Assembly: GCF_907165045.1 (NCBI RefSeq)
Contig: NZ_CAJRAU010000009.1
Location: 1 to 64,000, forward strand
DNA: 64,000 nt
Reading direction: 5' to 3'
DNA from: Dyadobacter linearis
GTDB taxonomy: Bacteria; Bacteroidota; Bacteroidia; Cytophagales; Spirosomataceae
The notes beneath the pieces are model-generated. The model saw only the letters and a list, made by a program, of their open reading frames with translations. It did no database searches and was not told the DNA's origin. Numbering within the stretch: position 1 is the first letter of the stretch; every line of letters begins with the position of its first letter. A program made the position numbers and the translations under genes. Below, piece by piece: positions 44,212-53,367 of the stretch.

Positions 44212-44291
44212 AGCATTAAGTCGGTAAAACTGCATTTCTGTAAGCAAATTTTCAAAGTGTAGCATAAACTATTGCAATTATTAAAATTTGC

Positions 44292-47200
44292 TTAGAAACC
44301 TTCTGTTGGTTCCTCCTTTTTCTTCTTTTGCGCGGCCGGCGCACTTACAGGTTTCTTCTTTTCGGTGCTCTTCACAAGCTTCGCCTTTTTAATTGCAGGC
44401 TGGTAAAAATCATCAAACCGGTTCACAAACATATCCTTCTCCTCCGACCCGATCGAAACCAGACTCATATCCTTCGACTTCACATTTTTCGACTTTGCCG
44501 TGATCTGATCGTTGAAATCGAGCTGCGATGAAACCACGCCAAGCTCGCCCAGCTTGTAATCAATATAGTACCAGATATCCGGTGAAGCCTGCAAATACAA
44601 GCTGAATTCATCACCTTCCACACCTCTGCGGATTTCAAGCACACCTTCCATCTGCGCATTAATATTGTTCCGGCCAAAATGCGCCACGCCAATCGGCCCC
44701 TGCGAATAATATGCCTGATGCGTGGGCGACCAGCGCAGATTTACATTCGATAAAAGCATCGGAACATCGAGAACAGGCGACGCTTCAAATAGCGGTTTGT
44801 AACCAGCGGCAGTCAGTTTTGCGTAAGCATCGGTCGCTTTCGAGCCGATGAGAGCCGACAGTTTTTGATTAAGTTGTTCAAAATCATCGTCTGCCGCAGT
44901 ACTGTTTTGTTCTTCCAGATTAGTCTCCACAATTTTTGCAGCCATCGGTTGGGAGATCGGATCCAGTGCCGGAAGTTTGAGCAAAAGCATACTATTAAAT
45001 GAATACTTCGCGCTATCAACCTGCACTTCCGCACTTCCGACCGATTGAAGCCAGTCCGCACCGATGAATTTGAATGGGCCGGAGAATGTCGCCAAGCCGG
45101 TTTTGTCATCAAATCGTAGCGCATTCGCCTCGTCGATCAGCCCGTCGGCACCCGGCGGCGGGCTTACTTTGAACGCTTTGTTATCTTCGTCATAATTCAA
45201 TGCACCCTGCGCGAGATAAATGTCTTCGTCACCGTCAGACTCTTTGGGAGACAAAAAGCTAATATACATGCCGCGCGCTTCATTATAATGCAAGCCTACC
45301 GAAAGCGGAATTTCGTGCTCGTTTTTTAGGTCTTTGTTAATGTTAATTGCAACCGTTTCGCCAGGCGATTCTTTATATACAATCCACGAGCTCTGAAAAT
45401 CCTTCCGGAATTTGATCACCGGTTTCACAAAACCGTCGAGTTGCAGCGAAGGCTCGTAGGCGATCAGGTTAATGCCGCCTTTGAACTGAATGCGCGGAGA
45501 TAGTATGAGATTTTCCTCCTCTTTCACATCTGCCCGCGCAGTTGTATAGTATTTGATCGGGCCCGACGGATTGTTATTTCTCGACCGTTTTCCTTCTTCC
45601 ACCGCGCCGATTTCCCTCAATTCAAAATTCTGCATTTTGATATTAAAAGTGTCTTTTCGCGCCGTAATGTATTGATAGGTAGCAGATCCTTCGAAATGGT
45701 TGCGGGAATCAATGCGGATATCGGCGTCGCGGAGACGGTGGGCTACATTTAGTGTGTCAATTTCAATGCGCGCCTTTTTGAGTGGGGCAATTTTTCCTTT
45801 GCTATCTACACTCACTATTCCTTTGTCCGGGATAATTTTGACATCGGCTGTTTGTATAAAAGGCACTCCCTTGATATTCAGGGACACTTTTTCAATATCA
45901 TAAAGCGCTTCGGTACCACTGAAAGTCAGACCTTCCTGAGTCGAATCCGTGGAAGTATAGGTCGAAGTTTCACCGATTCCTTTCATCAGAATCGTCTTTT
46001 TATTCATATCCCACTTCGCACTGCCGATCAGCGTTTGGTAAGAAGCCGTCGGAATCTGCATGCCCGAAGTATCGCTGCCAAAACCCGATTCATCTGTCAG
46101 GAAGTTGGCAATGCCCGTTTTGAAATTGAAATCGATATTGACATTGTTTCCGGTCAATAGCTTTTTAGCAGACTTCGCTTCTCCGCTATTGATTGCAAAC
46201 TCCGAGCGATTTGCGAGAAAACCATCTTTATTGAATTTAATATCCGGCGAGGTCAACTCAGAATCGGCCCTTTTGAGCTTACCATTTCCATAAAGTCCGG
46301 TCGATCTCAGCAGCAAACTTCCTTCAAGATTAGTAGTACCCTGGTGAAAAGTAAATGATTTTCCGGTTGTATTAATAAACATACTATCTGCATTCGGATA
46401 CCATTTCAACGCAAAATCCTTCAAAGCCACAGCCGGGAAATAGCCTTTGCCAATCGTCGCTTCCTTAATGCTCGCCACTTCGCCCGACGCCATTAAAGAA
46501 TCCGAAGTGAGCAGCACGTTTTTGGCAGTCATCGAAGCCGAGAGATATTTCAGGATCGCTTTGGAATGCAAGCCGGAGTTATCCATCGTAAGTGTATCCG
46601 TAAATTTGGCAAGCGCCTTTCCCTCGTAAAGCTTGATATCCGTCACCGGCGGCTTGTATTCGAAACCAAGCGAATTATCAGGCATACTTTTCAGAATGGT
46701 CTGGATAGGCGGAATAATGCCGTTTGAATTGAATGTACCGTCAAAAATCACATCCCGGTTGTCCAAGCCGTCCATATCGATTTTTGGTATTTTAAAGAAA
46801 ACTTCCCTGGGATAGAGCACAGTTCCCCGTTCCGGCTGGTCGAAAAATACGGTCATACCATCTTCCACAACGAGTCGCGGCGACTTTTTAATACCCTTTT
46901 GAAGACCGGATTTGTTCTTGGGATCACTCAGATAGAAGGTACCGCCTTTGTCATATTTCACGTGCCCGCCGACTTCTCCTTTCTGTCCTTTTGCAAATTT
47001 TTCTCTTGGTGTAAATGTGATCGAATCCGATGGAGCCACATTTACGAAGAACTTATTATAGTCAAATTTGATATTCTGTCCACGAAACTGGTAGTTCGAA
47101 GCCACCATCTGACCATTCAATGTAAAGCTCCGGTTCTTGCCGATAATAAGTTTTTTGTCAGAAGGTATCGCGTAGATTTTTAAAGAATCGCTCACTACAA

Positions 47201-48977
47201 ACCTCGAAACGCCGAGCACGGTCAGCAGCGTGTCGGGCATATAAATCGTCGCATTGGCTGTCTGATTATCGGAAGTATATTGTGACGCAACCTGGAAATT
47301 GTCGTAGTCAGCTTTGTCGATATTCGCGAGCACGAACAAAACGCCCTTTTTGCTCAGTGCAAATTCGTCGGTTTCCTTGTTGTACATAAAGTAACCATCC
47401 AATGTCAGCCTATCGAGGGCATTGCGCAGGATTTTCGGGTTTTGCTTGTACTTGGCAGCCAGTTCTTCTGCCAGGAATGAAGATTTTTTGGTGGTTTGAA
47501 CGTAGCTCGCGGCCATATTCAGCGGCTGAGAGCCGAATTCTTTCGCTATCTCCCGGAAACGCTCTTTTTTGAAAAAATCCTGAGACTCTAATGTTACCGG
47601 TACAACCTGCTTACCGTCAATGCGGTGAAACTCCAACTTATCATTCGTAAACCGCCACCGCATAGCCTGCGACCAGATATTCATTTTGTGGTAACTATCC
47701 TGATAGGGCAGGGGAGCGTAGTCGGTTTTTTCCATCCGGCTGGTTTTCACCAACCCTTCGTCGTCATTATATTTAAATACAACTCCCTGATGGTAAATAG
47801 AATCGCTGCCCAGCGGCATGGAATAAATAGCAAACGAGGATGAGATCACAGAGTCGCGCAATGCAAACTTTTTACTGCGCGCCGTGAATGCAAGCTTGTC
47901 CTTATATTTTACTTTGACAGTCGAAAGCTTGTCGCTGAGCGAGGTACTGTACATGTCCGTCCCGATCAGCGAAAACCCGCCCAAGTAGTCAATACTCTTT
48001 CTGGTATCCTTCAATCTGGCGTCAATACCATTTGAAACGAAGCGTGGATACGGAGCCGGCTGGCCTTTCACTTTTTTGACGCCGCGATATTCCAGCGTGC
48101 CTTTAATGGGAGCTGCCAATTGCTGATCGTGATGTAAAGTCACATTTTCCGCAATAATCTTTGGTTGACTTATATTAAAAGAATAAGCGTCGAGATCTGC
48201 GTAAATAGACGAATCACCTGCCGCTAACCAATCAAACTTGCCATTTTTACCCACAAAAATTCCATTCTGCAAAGCAACACTACCATTGGCAGGACCGAAA
48301 ACGACAGAATCGCTGGCGGTAACCATCGCAAACTTCGCATTTTGAAGATCGATCAATGCGCCCGTCACAGCCGGCAATGGATTTGATTTGGGCGCAATTA
48401 CAAAATTGGTATCAACCGGCGTGTCCCAGCTATCGTTTGCCGCCGCCAGATTGGCCTCCGCATTTGCCTTTTCTGCATTGGTAGTGTCAAAACGATAACT
48501 ATACGTGCCTTCAACCAGGTAAAGTGAGTTATAATTGGCGGCGTATAGCTTTTTATTTTCATTCAAAAGCCGCACGGTTTCCATTACTTTCTGCAACGTT
48601 TTTCCGTCATATTTTTCTCCCGAACTTTCCGCGAACTTCAGGAAGCTATCGAAGCTTTCAGGTTTCTGTTTCGCGAAATAAACTGCATTGCGGGTCAGGA
48701 TATACAAAACGGGACCAGCTTTCTGCCCTTTCGCTACCTGCGCTTTGATAATGCTGGTAAATTTCATCTGTTGGCCGGTATTGAAGCCGCTCATCCAGGC
48801 ACTGTCAAGCTGGGCGGCAGCGCGCATATATTGCGGATTGCGGCTTCCGTCCATCAGCTTTTTGAACTGTACCATAAACTGCGTCGCCTCGTCCGGCAAC
48901 TTTATATTCTGAGCAGCGGCAGTGTGTCCGATTATTAATATGCAGTACAGAAGAAAGGTATAGCGGATTATTTTCAT
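44292..48977 (-). CDS. Very large exported beta-rich protein of unknown function, 1561 aa
   Basis: Signal peptide (residues 1-22, ending TAAAQ), then a helical N-terminal domain of about 130 residues (FMVQFKKLMDGSRNPQYMRA), then over 1300 residues of short alternating beta strands with recurring pattern 'F-x-G-x ... D-S-x-x' (for example PQRGTVLYPREVFFKIPKID-like), ending in a lysine-rich tail (KKKPVSAPAAQKKKKEE). The layout is that of a long beta-solenoid such as AsmA/TamB/LptD-like envelope proteins, but I see no transmembrane anchor or known signature, so no function is claimed. It is downstream of prmA, with a heptad-repeat array in the gap. Confidence 0.75.
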   Translation of the reverse strand: MKIIRYTFLLYCILIIGHTAAAQNIKLPDEATQFMVQFKKLMDGSRNPQYMRAAAQLDSAWMSGFNTGQQMKFTSIIKAQVAKGQKAGPVLYILTRNAVYFAKQKPESFDSFLKFAESSGEKYDGKTLQKVMETVRLLNENKKLYAANYNSLYLVEGTYSYRFDTTNAEKANAEANLAAANDSWDTPVDTNFVIAPKSNPLPAVTGALIDLQNAKFAMVTASDSVVFGPANGSVALQNGIFVGKNGKFDWLAAGDSSIYADLDAYSFNISQPKIIAENVTLHHDQQLAAPIKGTLEYRGVKKVKGQPAPYPRFVSNGIDARLKDTRKSIDYLGGFSLIGTDMYSTSLSDKLSTVKVKYKDKLAFTARSKKFALRDSVISSSFAIYSMPLGSDSIYHQGVVFKYNDDEGLVKTSRMEKTDYAPLPYQDSYHKMNIWSQAMRWRFTNDKLEFHRIDGKQVVPVTLESQDFFKKERFREIAKEFGSQPLNMAASYVQTTKKSSFLAEELAAKYKQNPKILRNALDRLTLDGYFMYNKETDEFALSKKGVLFVLANIDKADYDNFQVASQYTSDNQTANATIYMPDTLLTVLGVSRFVVSDSLKIYAIPSDKKLIIGKNRSFTLNGQMVASNYQFRGQNIKFDYNKFFVNVAPSDSITFTPREKFAKGQKGEVGGHVKYDKGGTFYLSDPKNKSGLQKGIKKSPRLVVEDGMTVFFDQPERGTVLYPREVFFKIPKIDMDGLDNRDVIFDGTFNSNGIIPPIQTILKSMPDNSLGFEYKPPVTDIKLYEGKALAKFTDTLTMDNSGLHSKAILKYLSASMTAKNVLLTSDSLMASGEVASIKEATIGKGYFPAVALKDFALKWYPNADSMFINTTGKSFTFHQGTTNLEGSLLLRSTGLYGNGKLKRADSELTSPDIKFNKDGFLANRSEFAINSGEAKSAKKLLTGNNVNIDFNFKTGIANFLTDESGFGSDTSGMQIPTASYQTLIGSAKWDMNKKTILMKGIGETSTYTSTDSTQEGLTFSGTEALYDIEKVSLNIKGVPFIQTADVKIIPDKGIVSVDSKGKIAPLKKARIEIDTLNVAHRLRDADIRIDSRNHFEGSATYQYITARKDTFNIKMQNFELREIGAVEEGKRSRNNNPSGPIKYYTTARADVKEEENLILSPRIQFKGGINLIAYEPSLQLDGFVKPVIKFRKDFQSSWIVYKESPGETVAININKDLKNEHEIPLSVGLHYNEARGMYISFLSPKESDGDEDIYLAQGALNYDEDNKAFKVSPPPGADGLIDEANALRFDDKTGLATFSGPFKFIGADWLQSVGSAEVQVDSAKYSFNSMLLLKLPALDPISQPMAAKIVETNLEEQNSTAADDDFEQLNQKLSALIGSKATDAYAKLTAAGYKPLFEASPVLDVPMLLSNVNLRWSPTHQAYYSQGPIGVAHFGRNNINAQMEGVLEIRRGVEGDEFSLYLQASPDIWYYIDYKLGELGVVSSQLDFNDQITAKSKNVKSKDMSLVSIGSEEKDMFVNRFDDFYQPAIKKAKLVKSTEKKKPVSAPAAQKKKKEEPTEGF

Positions 48978-48982
48978 TTATC

Positions 48983-49024
48983 TTGGCTTTTAGCTATTGG
49001 CTTTAAGCGATTAGCTCTTCGCTG
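48983..49024 (-). repeat. Heptad repeat array immediately before a start codon
   Basis: Six 7-bp units in register on the plus strand (TTGGCTT, TTAGCTA, TTGGCTT, TAAGCGA, TTAGCTC, TTCGCTG), each with a central GC; on the sense strand of the gene they read NNGCYAA-like. The array ends 5 bases before the ATG of the 1561-aa gene. The same family, same sense orientation and same position occurs at 62734-62796. Confidence 0.8.
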
Positions 49025-49037
49025 GTTGTCGATTAAT

Positions 49038-49880
49038 CTACTCGATTTTCGCTTTTTCAAATACAACGGTCGCCCATTGGTTACGTGTATTTGATCTCAG
49101 TTTTTTCAGGCCGTTCTCAATGGCGCATTGTTCAATATCGGGCTGGTCTACTTCGTAAAATCCACTTGTTACCAGCCAGCCTCCCGGTTCCAGGTGTTGT
49201 ATATAAGTTGGAATTTCGCAGAGGAGAATATTGCGGTTAATGTTCGCCAGTATTCCCCCAAACATCTTTCCCTCAGGCACTTTACTGATCGTTCCCTGAA
49301 ATACTTCCGTTTCCGCGGAGAGCTCATTCATTTCAAAATTCTCGACCGTATTCTCGACCGCCCATTCATCGATATCGAATCCAAGCAAACTTACTGCGCC
49401 CAGTTTCGCGCCTAAAATGGCCAGAATACCCGTTCCGCAGCCTACATCCATAATTGCCAATCCCTGATGAGGCAGGCTCAGCTGCTCGTTCATCACCAGC
49501 CAGGTAGTTTCGTGGTGCCCGGTACCGAAAGACATTTTGGGTTGAATCAGCAGATCGTACGTAAATGCAGGATCCGGTTTATGAAATACGGCCCTCACCC
49601 GGACCTGGTTACCGACTTCAATCGGCTCGTAGCTTTTCTCCCACTCCTCATTCCAGTTCTTTCTTTCTAACGATTTCCAGGTAGCCGCTATTGCAGTCAA
49701 TTCCAGGTATTTGGCGACGATATTTTGTAGTTCAGTTTCATCAAAATCACCTTCCTGAATGTAAGCCAGCAAGCCTTCATCCGTCTCCACAAAAGATTCA
49801 AAACCCAACTCCCCCAGCTCCGCTACTAATATCTCCGAATAATCCGGCTCAACGTTCAGAGCAACTTCTATGTAGTTCAT
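49038..49880 (-). CDS. prmA: Ribosomal protein L11 methyltransferase, 280 aa
   Basis: SAM-dependent methyltransferase that trimethylates ribosomal protein L11. The SAM-binding motif DVGCGTGILAILGAKLGA lies at residues 147-164, LGFDIDEWAVENTVEN follows, and the acidic N-terminal L11-docking domain (NYIEVALNVEPDYSEILVAE) is present. The post-motif ILANINRNILL near 214 is the catalytic NxxxN-type region of PrmA. The 1561-aa gene follows after 60 bases. Confidence 0.94.
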   Translation of the reverse strand: MNYIEVALNVEPDYSEILVAELGELGFESFVETDEGLLAYIQEGDFDETELQNIVAKYLELTAIAATWKSLERKNWNEEWEKSYEPIEVGNQVRVRAVFHKPDPAFTYDLLIQPKMSFGTGHHETTWLVMNEQLSLPHQGLAIMDVGCGTGILAILGAKLGAVSLLGFDIDEWAVENTVENFEMNELSAETEVFQGTISKVPEGKMFGGILANINRNILLCEIPTYIQHLEPGGWLVTSGFYEVDQPDIEQCAIENGLKKLRSNTRNQWATVVFEKAKIE

Positions 49881-49974
49881 GTGTTTGTAATATCGTTTTT
49901 GATACTGGAAAAGGTAATAAGAATCTGCGTTTTGATTGAAATTTACATTTGATTTAGAGCTAATTCAGAAAATT

Positions 49975-50015
49975 AATACCGGTATTTTAAAATTAAACTT
50001 TAAATTTACGGTATT
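49975..50015. promoter_or_regulatory. Palindrome and repeated half-site upstream of the DUF4143 ATPase
   Basis: AATACCGGTATT (49975-49986) is a perfect 12-bp palindrome; its half-site GGTATT recurs at 50010-50015, 29 bases on, 13 bases before the ATG at 50029. The sequence between is almost entirely A/T. It looks like a paired operator overlapping the promoter; no known regulator is inferred. Confidence 0.45.
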
Positions 50016-50028
50016 AAAATAATGAAAT

Positions 50029-51192
50029 ATGTTCAGTCGCGTCATCGAAGAGGAGTTTTTAGAGCAATTATCCGATAATCCGGCAGTCGCATTGCTAGGC
50101 CCCCGTCAGGTCGGGAAAACAACTTTGATAAAGAGTTTTCTGGATCAATTTGGCAAACCTTCCATTTATCTAGATCTGGAATCAAATGCGGATTTAATCC
50201 GATTGCAAGATGCGGAATTATATCTGGACGAAAGGCGGGAGAGCATCATAATCCTTGATGAAATTCAAAGAATGCCGTCCCTTTTTCCCTTAATGCGGTC
50301 TTTGATAGACAGAAATCGGGTGCCGGGAAGATTTATATTATTAGGATCTGCCTCACCGGACTTGCTAAAGAACAGTTCTGAAACGCTCGCCGGCCGGATC
50401 GCTTTTTTGGAACTCCATCCACTTCTGCTGGAAGAAGTCAAAAATGAAATTTCTTATGCAGTTCACTGGCTGCGGGGAGGATATCCCGCTATGTTACAGG
50501 CTGCGACAGACCGCTCCTCGGCAAGGAAAATGGCTGATTTTATCAGCAGCTATATTGAGAGAGATTTGCCATTGCTGGGTATTCCAGGAAATCCGGTCAA
50601 TGTGAGGTTGCTTGTTAATATGTTAGTGAGTGTTCATGGTGGATTGCTTAATGTATCGCAATTGGCGAATTCGCTCAAGATGTCGGTTCCTACCATTCAA
50701 ACATACCTTGACTATCTCGAAAATGCCTTTTTGATTCGACGATTGTTGCCCTGGCATGTGAATGTGAGCAAGCGGCTGGTCAAAACTCCCAAGATCTACA
50801 TCAGGGATTCTGGTATGCTGCATTCCCTTGCAGGCATAACAGGTATGGAAGATTTGACAGGTAATATCATTGTAGGCAGTTCGTGGGAAGGTTATGTTAT
50901 CCAACAAGTTATAGCAGCGCTGCCTTTTAATGTAAAACCCTACTTCTACCGCACTCAGGACGGTGCCGAGCTTGATCTTGTGCTGGTAAAAGGCAATAAT
51001 GTGAAGCTTGCGATTGAAATTAAATATACCAATAGCCCCACCTTGAGCCGCGGCAATAGTGTTGCACAACAAGATCTGGGTAATCCTTTATTATTAATTG
51101 TCACACCTTCTGCCGAGGATTTTAGACTAAAAGAGAATATTCAGGTTTGCAGTATTAGCACATTTAGTAATTACCTGAAAGAAGCCCTTTAA
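50029..51192 (+). CDS. AAA ATPase with DUF4143 domain, 387 aa
   Basis: P-loop ATPase: Walker A GPRQVGKT (residues 24-31), Walker B IIILDEIQRMP (near 75-85) and the sensor LLGSASPDLLK near 105. The C-terminal DUF4143 domain ends with AELDLVLVKGNNVKLAIEIK, which has the D-x(n)-E-x-K spacing of a restriction-endonuclease-like fold; whether it is catalytic is not shown. Family members are widespread, mobile and of unknown function. A palindromic candidate operator precedes it and a terminator follows. It has no close partner gene. Confidence 0.93.
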   Translation: MFSRVIEEEFLEQLSDNPAVALLGPRQVGKTTLIKSFLDQFGKPSIYLDLESNADLIRLQDAELYLDERRESIIILDEIQRMPSLFPLMRSLIDRNRVPGRFILLGSASPDLLKNSSETLAGRIAFLELHPLLLEEVKNEISYAVHWLRGGYPAMLQAATDRSSARKMADFISSYIERDLPLLGIPGNPVNVRLLVNMLVSVHGGLLNVSQLANSLKMSVPTIQTYLDYLENAFLIRRLLPWHVNVSKRLVKTPKIYIRDSGMLHSLAGITGMEDLTGNIIVGSSWEGYVIQQVIAALPFNVKPYFYRTQDGAELDLVLVKGNNVKLAIEIKYTNSPTLSRGNSVAQQDLGNPLLLIVTPSAEDFRLKENIQVCSISTFSNYLKEAL

Positions 51193-51195
51193 ACA

Positions 51196-51221
51196 AAAAA
51201 GCCCGCATTCGCGAGCTTTTT
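51196..51221. terminator. Bidirectional terminator between DUF4143 ATPase and glycogen synthase
   Basis: AAAAAGC-C-CGC and GCG-A-GCTTTTT arms around ATTC, with one internal mismatch, and A/T runs on both sides. Convergent genes on either side. Confidence 0.72.
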
Positions 51222-51238
51222 CAACCAATCTATAATTA

Positions 51239-53053
51239 TCAAGGCTTCCTCCTCTTCGCCGCCAGATCATGCGCCGTATCGTAGTAGGATCGCAGGTTGG
51301 TCCAGTCGAAAACGTCGGAGATATTTTCGACGCGGTTTCGCTGCATAATGCGGTCGCGGCGCTGCATTCTTACGAATTTGAAAAGAATATCCGCCAGCTG
51401 GTCGGCGGCTTGCGAGAAAGTTTGTGATTTCCGGTTGATCACATAAATACCGCGGTTTTCGTAATCCCGCATAATCTGCATAATGTAATCTCCAAAACCC
51501 GACAAATCGCTCGTCACTGTGGGAACGCCGCGCACGACGCATTCAAGGGGCGTATAACCCCATGGTTCGTAGTAACTTGGAAATACACCCAGGTGACAGC
51601 CACGAACAAATTGTCCGTAATCCAGACCAAATAGCGGATTAGTAGAAGAAATAAAGTCGGGGTGATAAACGATTTTTACCCGGTCCCGCTCATTATTGAT
51701 CAGGTTTGCTTTCTTGCAAAAATCGGTAATGCCGTCTTCCTCTTTCAGATCGTGGGTTACGAATGCAGGAAGTTTCTCAGTTTTCCAACTCTGGATCGTC
51801 CTTCTCAATCTCAGGCGCCAGTATTCATCTACAAACTGATTCAAATCGGGCATTTTGTGATCGGCTCCCGCAGCTGTCGCGAGGAAAAGCTTTTCTCCCA
51901 CCTCTTTTTCGATCGCAGTACACGTTTCCTGTAATTCGTTCAAAACCGCCCGCGATTGCAGCACGTCAGGATTGACGGAATAATAAGGTTGCTTGGTCAC
52001 GATGAACATCACGACCGTCATATCCATATTCGCCTGCACCATTTTCCAGTTCAGGCGCGCCAGTGCTTCGAGAGTAAGGTCGTAACCTTTGTTACTATAT
52101 TCATAACGCCCCGAAGTAAAAAAGTAAAGTGTTTTGTCAAGATCAAATGAATAGCTCGGGAAAAAGTGCCCCAGGACAAATTCGTGTATCCTTTCCTTGT
52201 GTTTTAAATGCAGGTTTTGAAATTCGTGAACTGCCTGGAAACGAACTACATTCAGACCGTTTGGCGTCACCAGATCGGGCATTCGGCCGAGGAATACTTC
52301 ACATTCACGGGCAGTAACGTCGCTCACCGTAGTCAGTACATGCGCATTAAGTGCGGCTTGCCTTTCTACCGAACATTGAGCGAGGATACCATAGTTTTTG
52401 GCTTCCTGTTCCCAATCGAAAAATGGTAATTTATTATAGAAACCGGAGACATTCTGCGCCAGATACCTGCCCAGCATGGTAGCGTGGGTGGTAAATGTCA
52501 TCGCCACTTTTACATTGTCGCGTTTCAGTTCAGGTAGCCCGCTGCTCGCCATCCATTCGTGGAACTGGGCAAAAATTTCTTCGCGCTTGGCATTATCCTC
52601 CGCATATTCTTTCAGGAACAGGCGCACCATTTCACCAAAACACAAGGTCTGGTTAACCAGCGGCTCGACGTTTATAGTAGGAATGCGGCTTTTTTCCCAA
52701 AGGTTGAATTTGATCGCGTCCAGGTCTTTCGCAACGCTGTCGAGGTCGAAAAGTACTACTCTGGGTTTTCCGGTTACCAGCCAGTAGCCATAGTGCACCG
52801 CGTAGCCCATTTCACGCATTCGTTTAACAATACGGCCCGCGGGCGAATCGTCAAGATCGGTAATAGCCTCAAATTCAGACGATGCCTTTTTCTCAAAATA
52901 GGGCCCCAGCAAAAAATAGTTGTCGTCCCACTTTTCGACCATAGCGGGCACCTTGGTTCTTATAACAGTGTATATTCCTCCAACTTGATTACAAACCTCC
53001 CATGCAATTTCAAACAGGACGTTTTTCTTAGTGGTTTTAACAAAAGGTTCCAA
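51239..53053 (-). CDS. GT3-family glycogen synthase, 604 aa
   Basis: Transfers glucose from a nucleotide sugar to glycogen. Unlike the bacterial GT5 enzyme GlgA, this is of the GT3 type known from animals and fungi: N-terminal FEIAWEVCNQVGGIYTVIRT (residues 11-30), WDDNYFLLGPYF, EWMASSGLPELKR (near 166), TTHATMLGRYLA (near 187) and the C-terminal LGVFPSYYEPWGYTPLECV near 514. Full length relative to bacterial GT3 members (about 600 aa), shorter than GYS1. UDP- rather than ADP-glucose is expected from family. No other glycogen gene is adjacent. Confidence 0.93.
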   Translation of the reverse strand: MEPFVKTTKKNVLFEIAWEVCNQVGGIYTVIRTKVPAMVEKWDDNYFLLGPYFEKKASSEFEAITDLDDSPAGRIVKRMREMGYAVHYGYWLVTGKPRVVLFDLDSVAKDLDAIKFNLWEKSRIPTINVEPLVNQTLCFGEMVRLFLKEYAEDNAKREEIFAQFHEWMASSGLPELKRDNVKVAMTFTTHATMLGRYLAQNVSGFYNKLPFFDWEQEAKNYGILAQCSVERQAALNAHVLTTVSDVTARECEVFLGRMPDLVTPNGLNVVRFQAVHEFQNLHLKHKERIHEFVLGHFFPSYSFDLDKTLYFFTSGRYEYSNKGYDLTLEALARLNWKMVQANMDMTVVMFIVTKQPYYSVNPDVLQSRAVLNELQETCTAIEKEVGEKLFLATAAGADHKMPDLNQFVDEYWRLRLRRTIQSWKTEKLPAFVTHDLKEEDGITDFCKKANLINNERDRVKIVYHPDFISSTNPLFGLDYGQFVRGCHLGVFPSYYEPWGYTPLECVVRGVPTVTSDLSGFGDYIMQIMRDYENRGIYVINRKSQTFSQAADQLADILFKFVRMQRRDRIMQRNRVENISDVFDWTNLRSYYDTAHDLAAKRRKP

Positions 53054-53367
53054 TATGGGATGTATGTTTAAACGTTACCAGTATTACAAGGCCAGGGCTT
53101 TTATTTTTATCACAAAAAACCTTGTAATTACACAATAAATATGCAGAAAAATAATTCACAATTACAATAATCGCGGCATTGATTCTTCCTGTGCAACAGC
53201 GCTAAAAATGAGCGAAATATAACAAAGACAAGAATACATAAATCTCTCTGTATCGCGTTCAGAAGGGTATAGGCAAGCTTCTCCGCGTGAATTTAAGTCT
53301 CTTGTCAGCTAACTTTGTTCCAAATTACGTTACTTTGATTGGATTAACATTTTGCATTGGTCAGATA
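53054..53367. other. 314-base intergenic region with an inverted repeat
   Basis: Between divergent glycogen-synthase and GHL10 genes. It holds a 9-bp inverted repeat ATTACAAGG (53083-53091) / CCTTGTAAT (53120-53128) about 30-75 bases upstream of the glycogen-synthase ATG, possibly an operator, and the TAACTTTG box for the other gene. I see no small gene or RNA in the rest (53130-53300). Confidence 0.5.
53310..53317 (+). promoter_or_regulatory. Candidate -7 promoter box for the GHL10 gene
   Basis: TAACTTTG, an exact TAnnTTTG match, 50 bases before the GTG at 53368. It lies downstream of an alternative start at 53287, which therefore cannot be used on a transcript from here. No -33 TTG at the proper distance. 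Confidence 0.42.

Noticed and set aside
52559..53071. 170-aa plus-strand frame overlapping glycogen synthase
   Set aside because: Antisense shadow of the conserved GT3 N-terminal domain.
53287..53367. Longer GTG start for the GHL10 gene
   Set aside because: The -7 box at 53310-53317 is downstream of it, and it would place the signal peptide internally.
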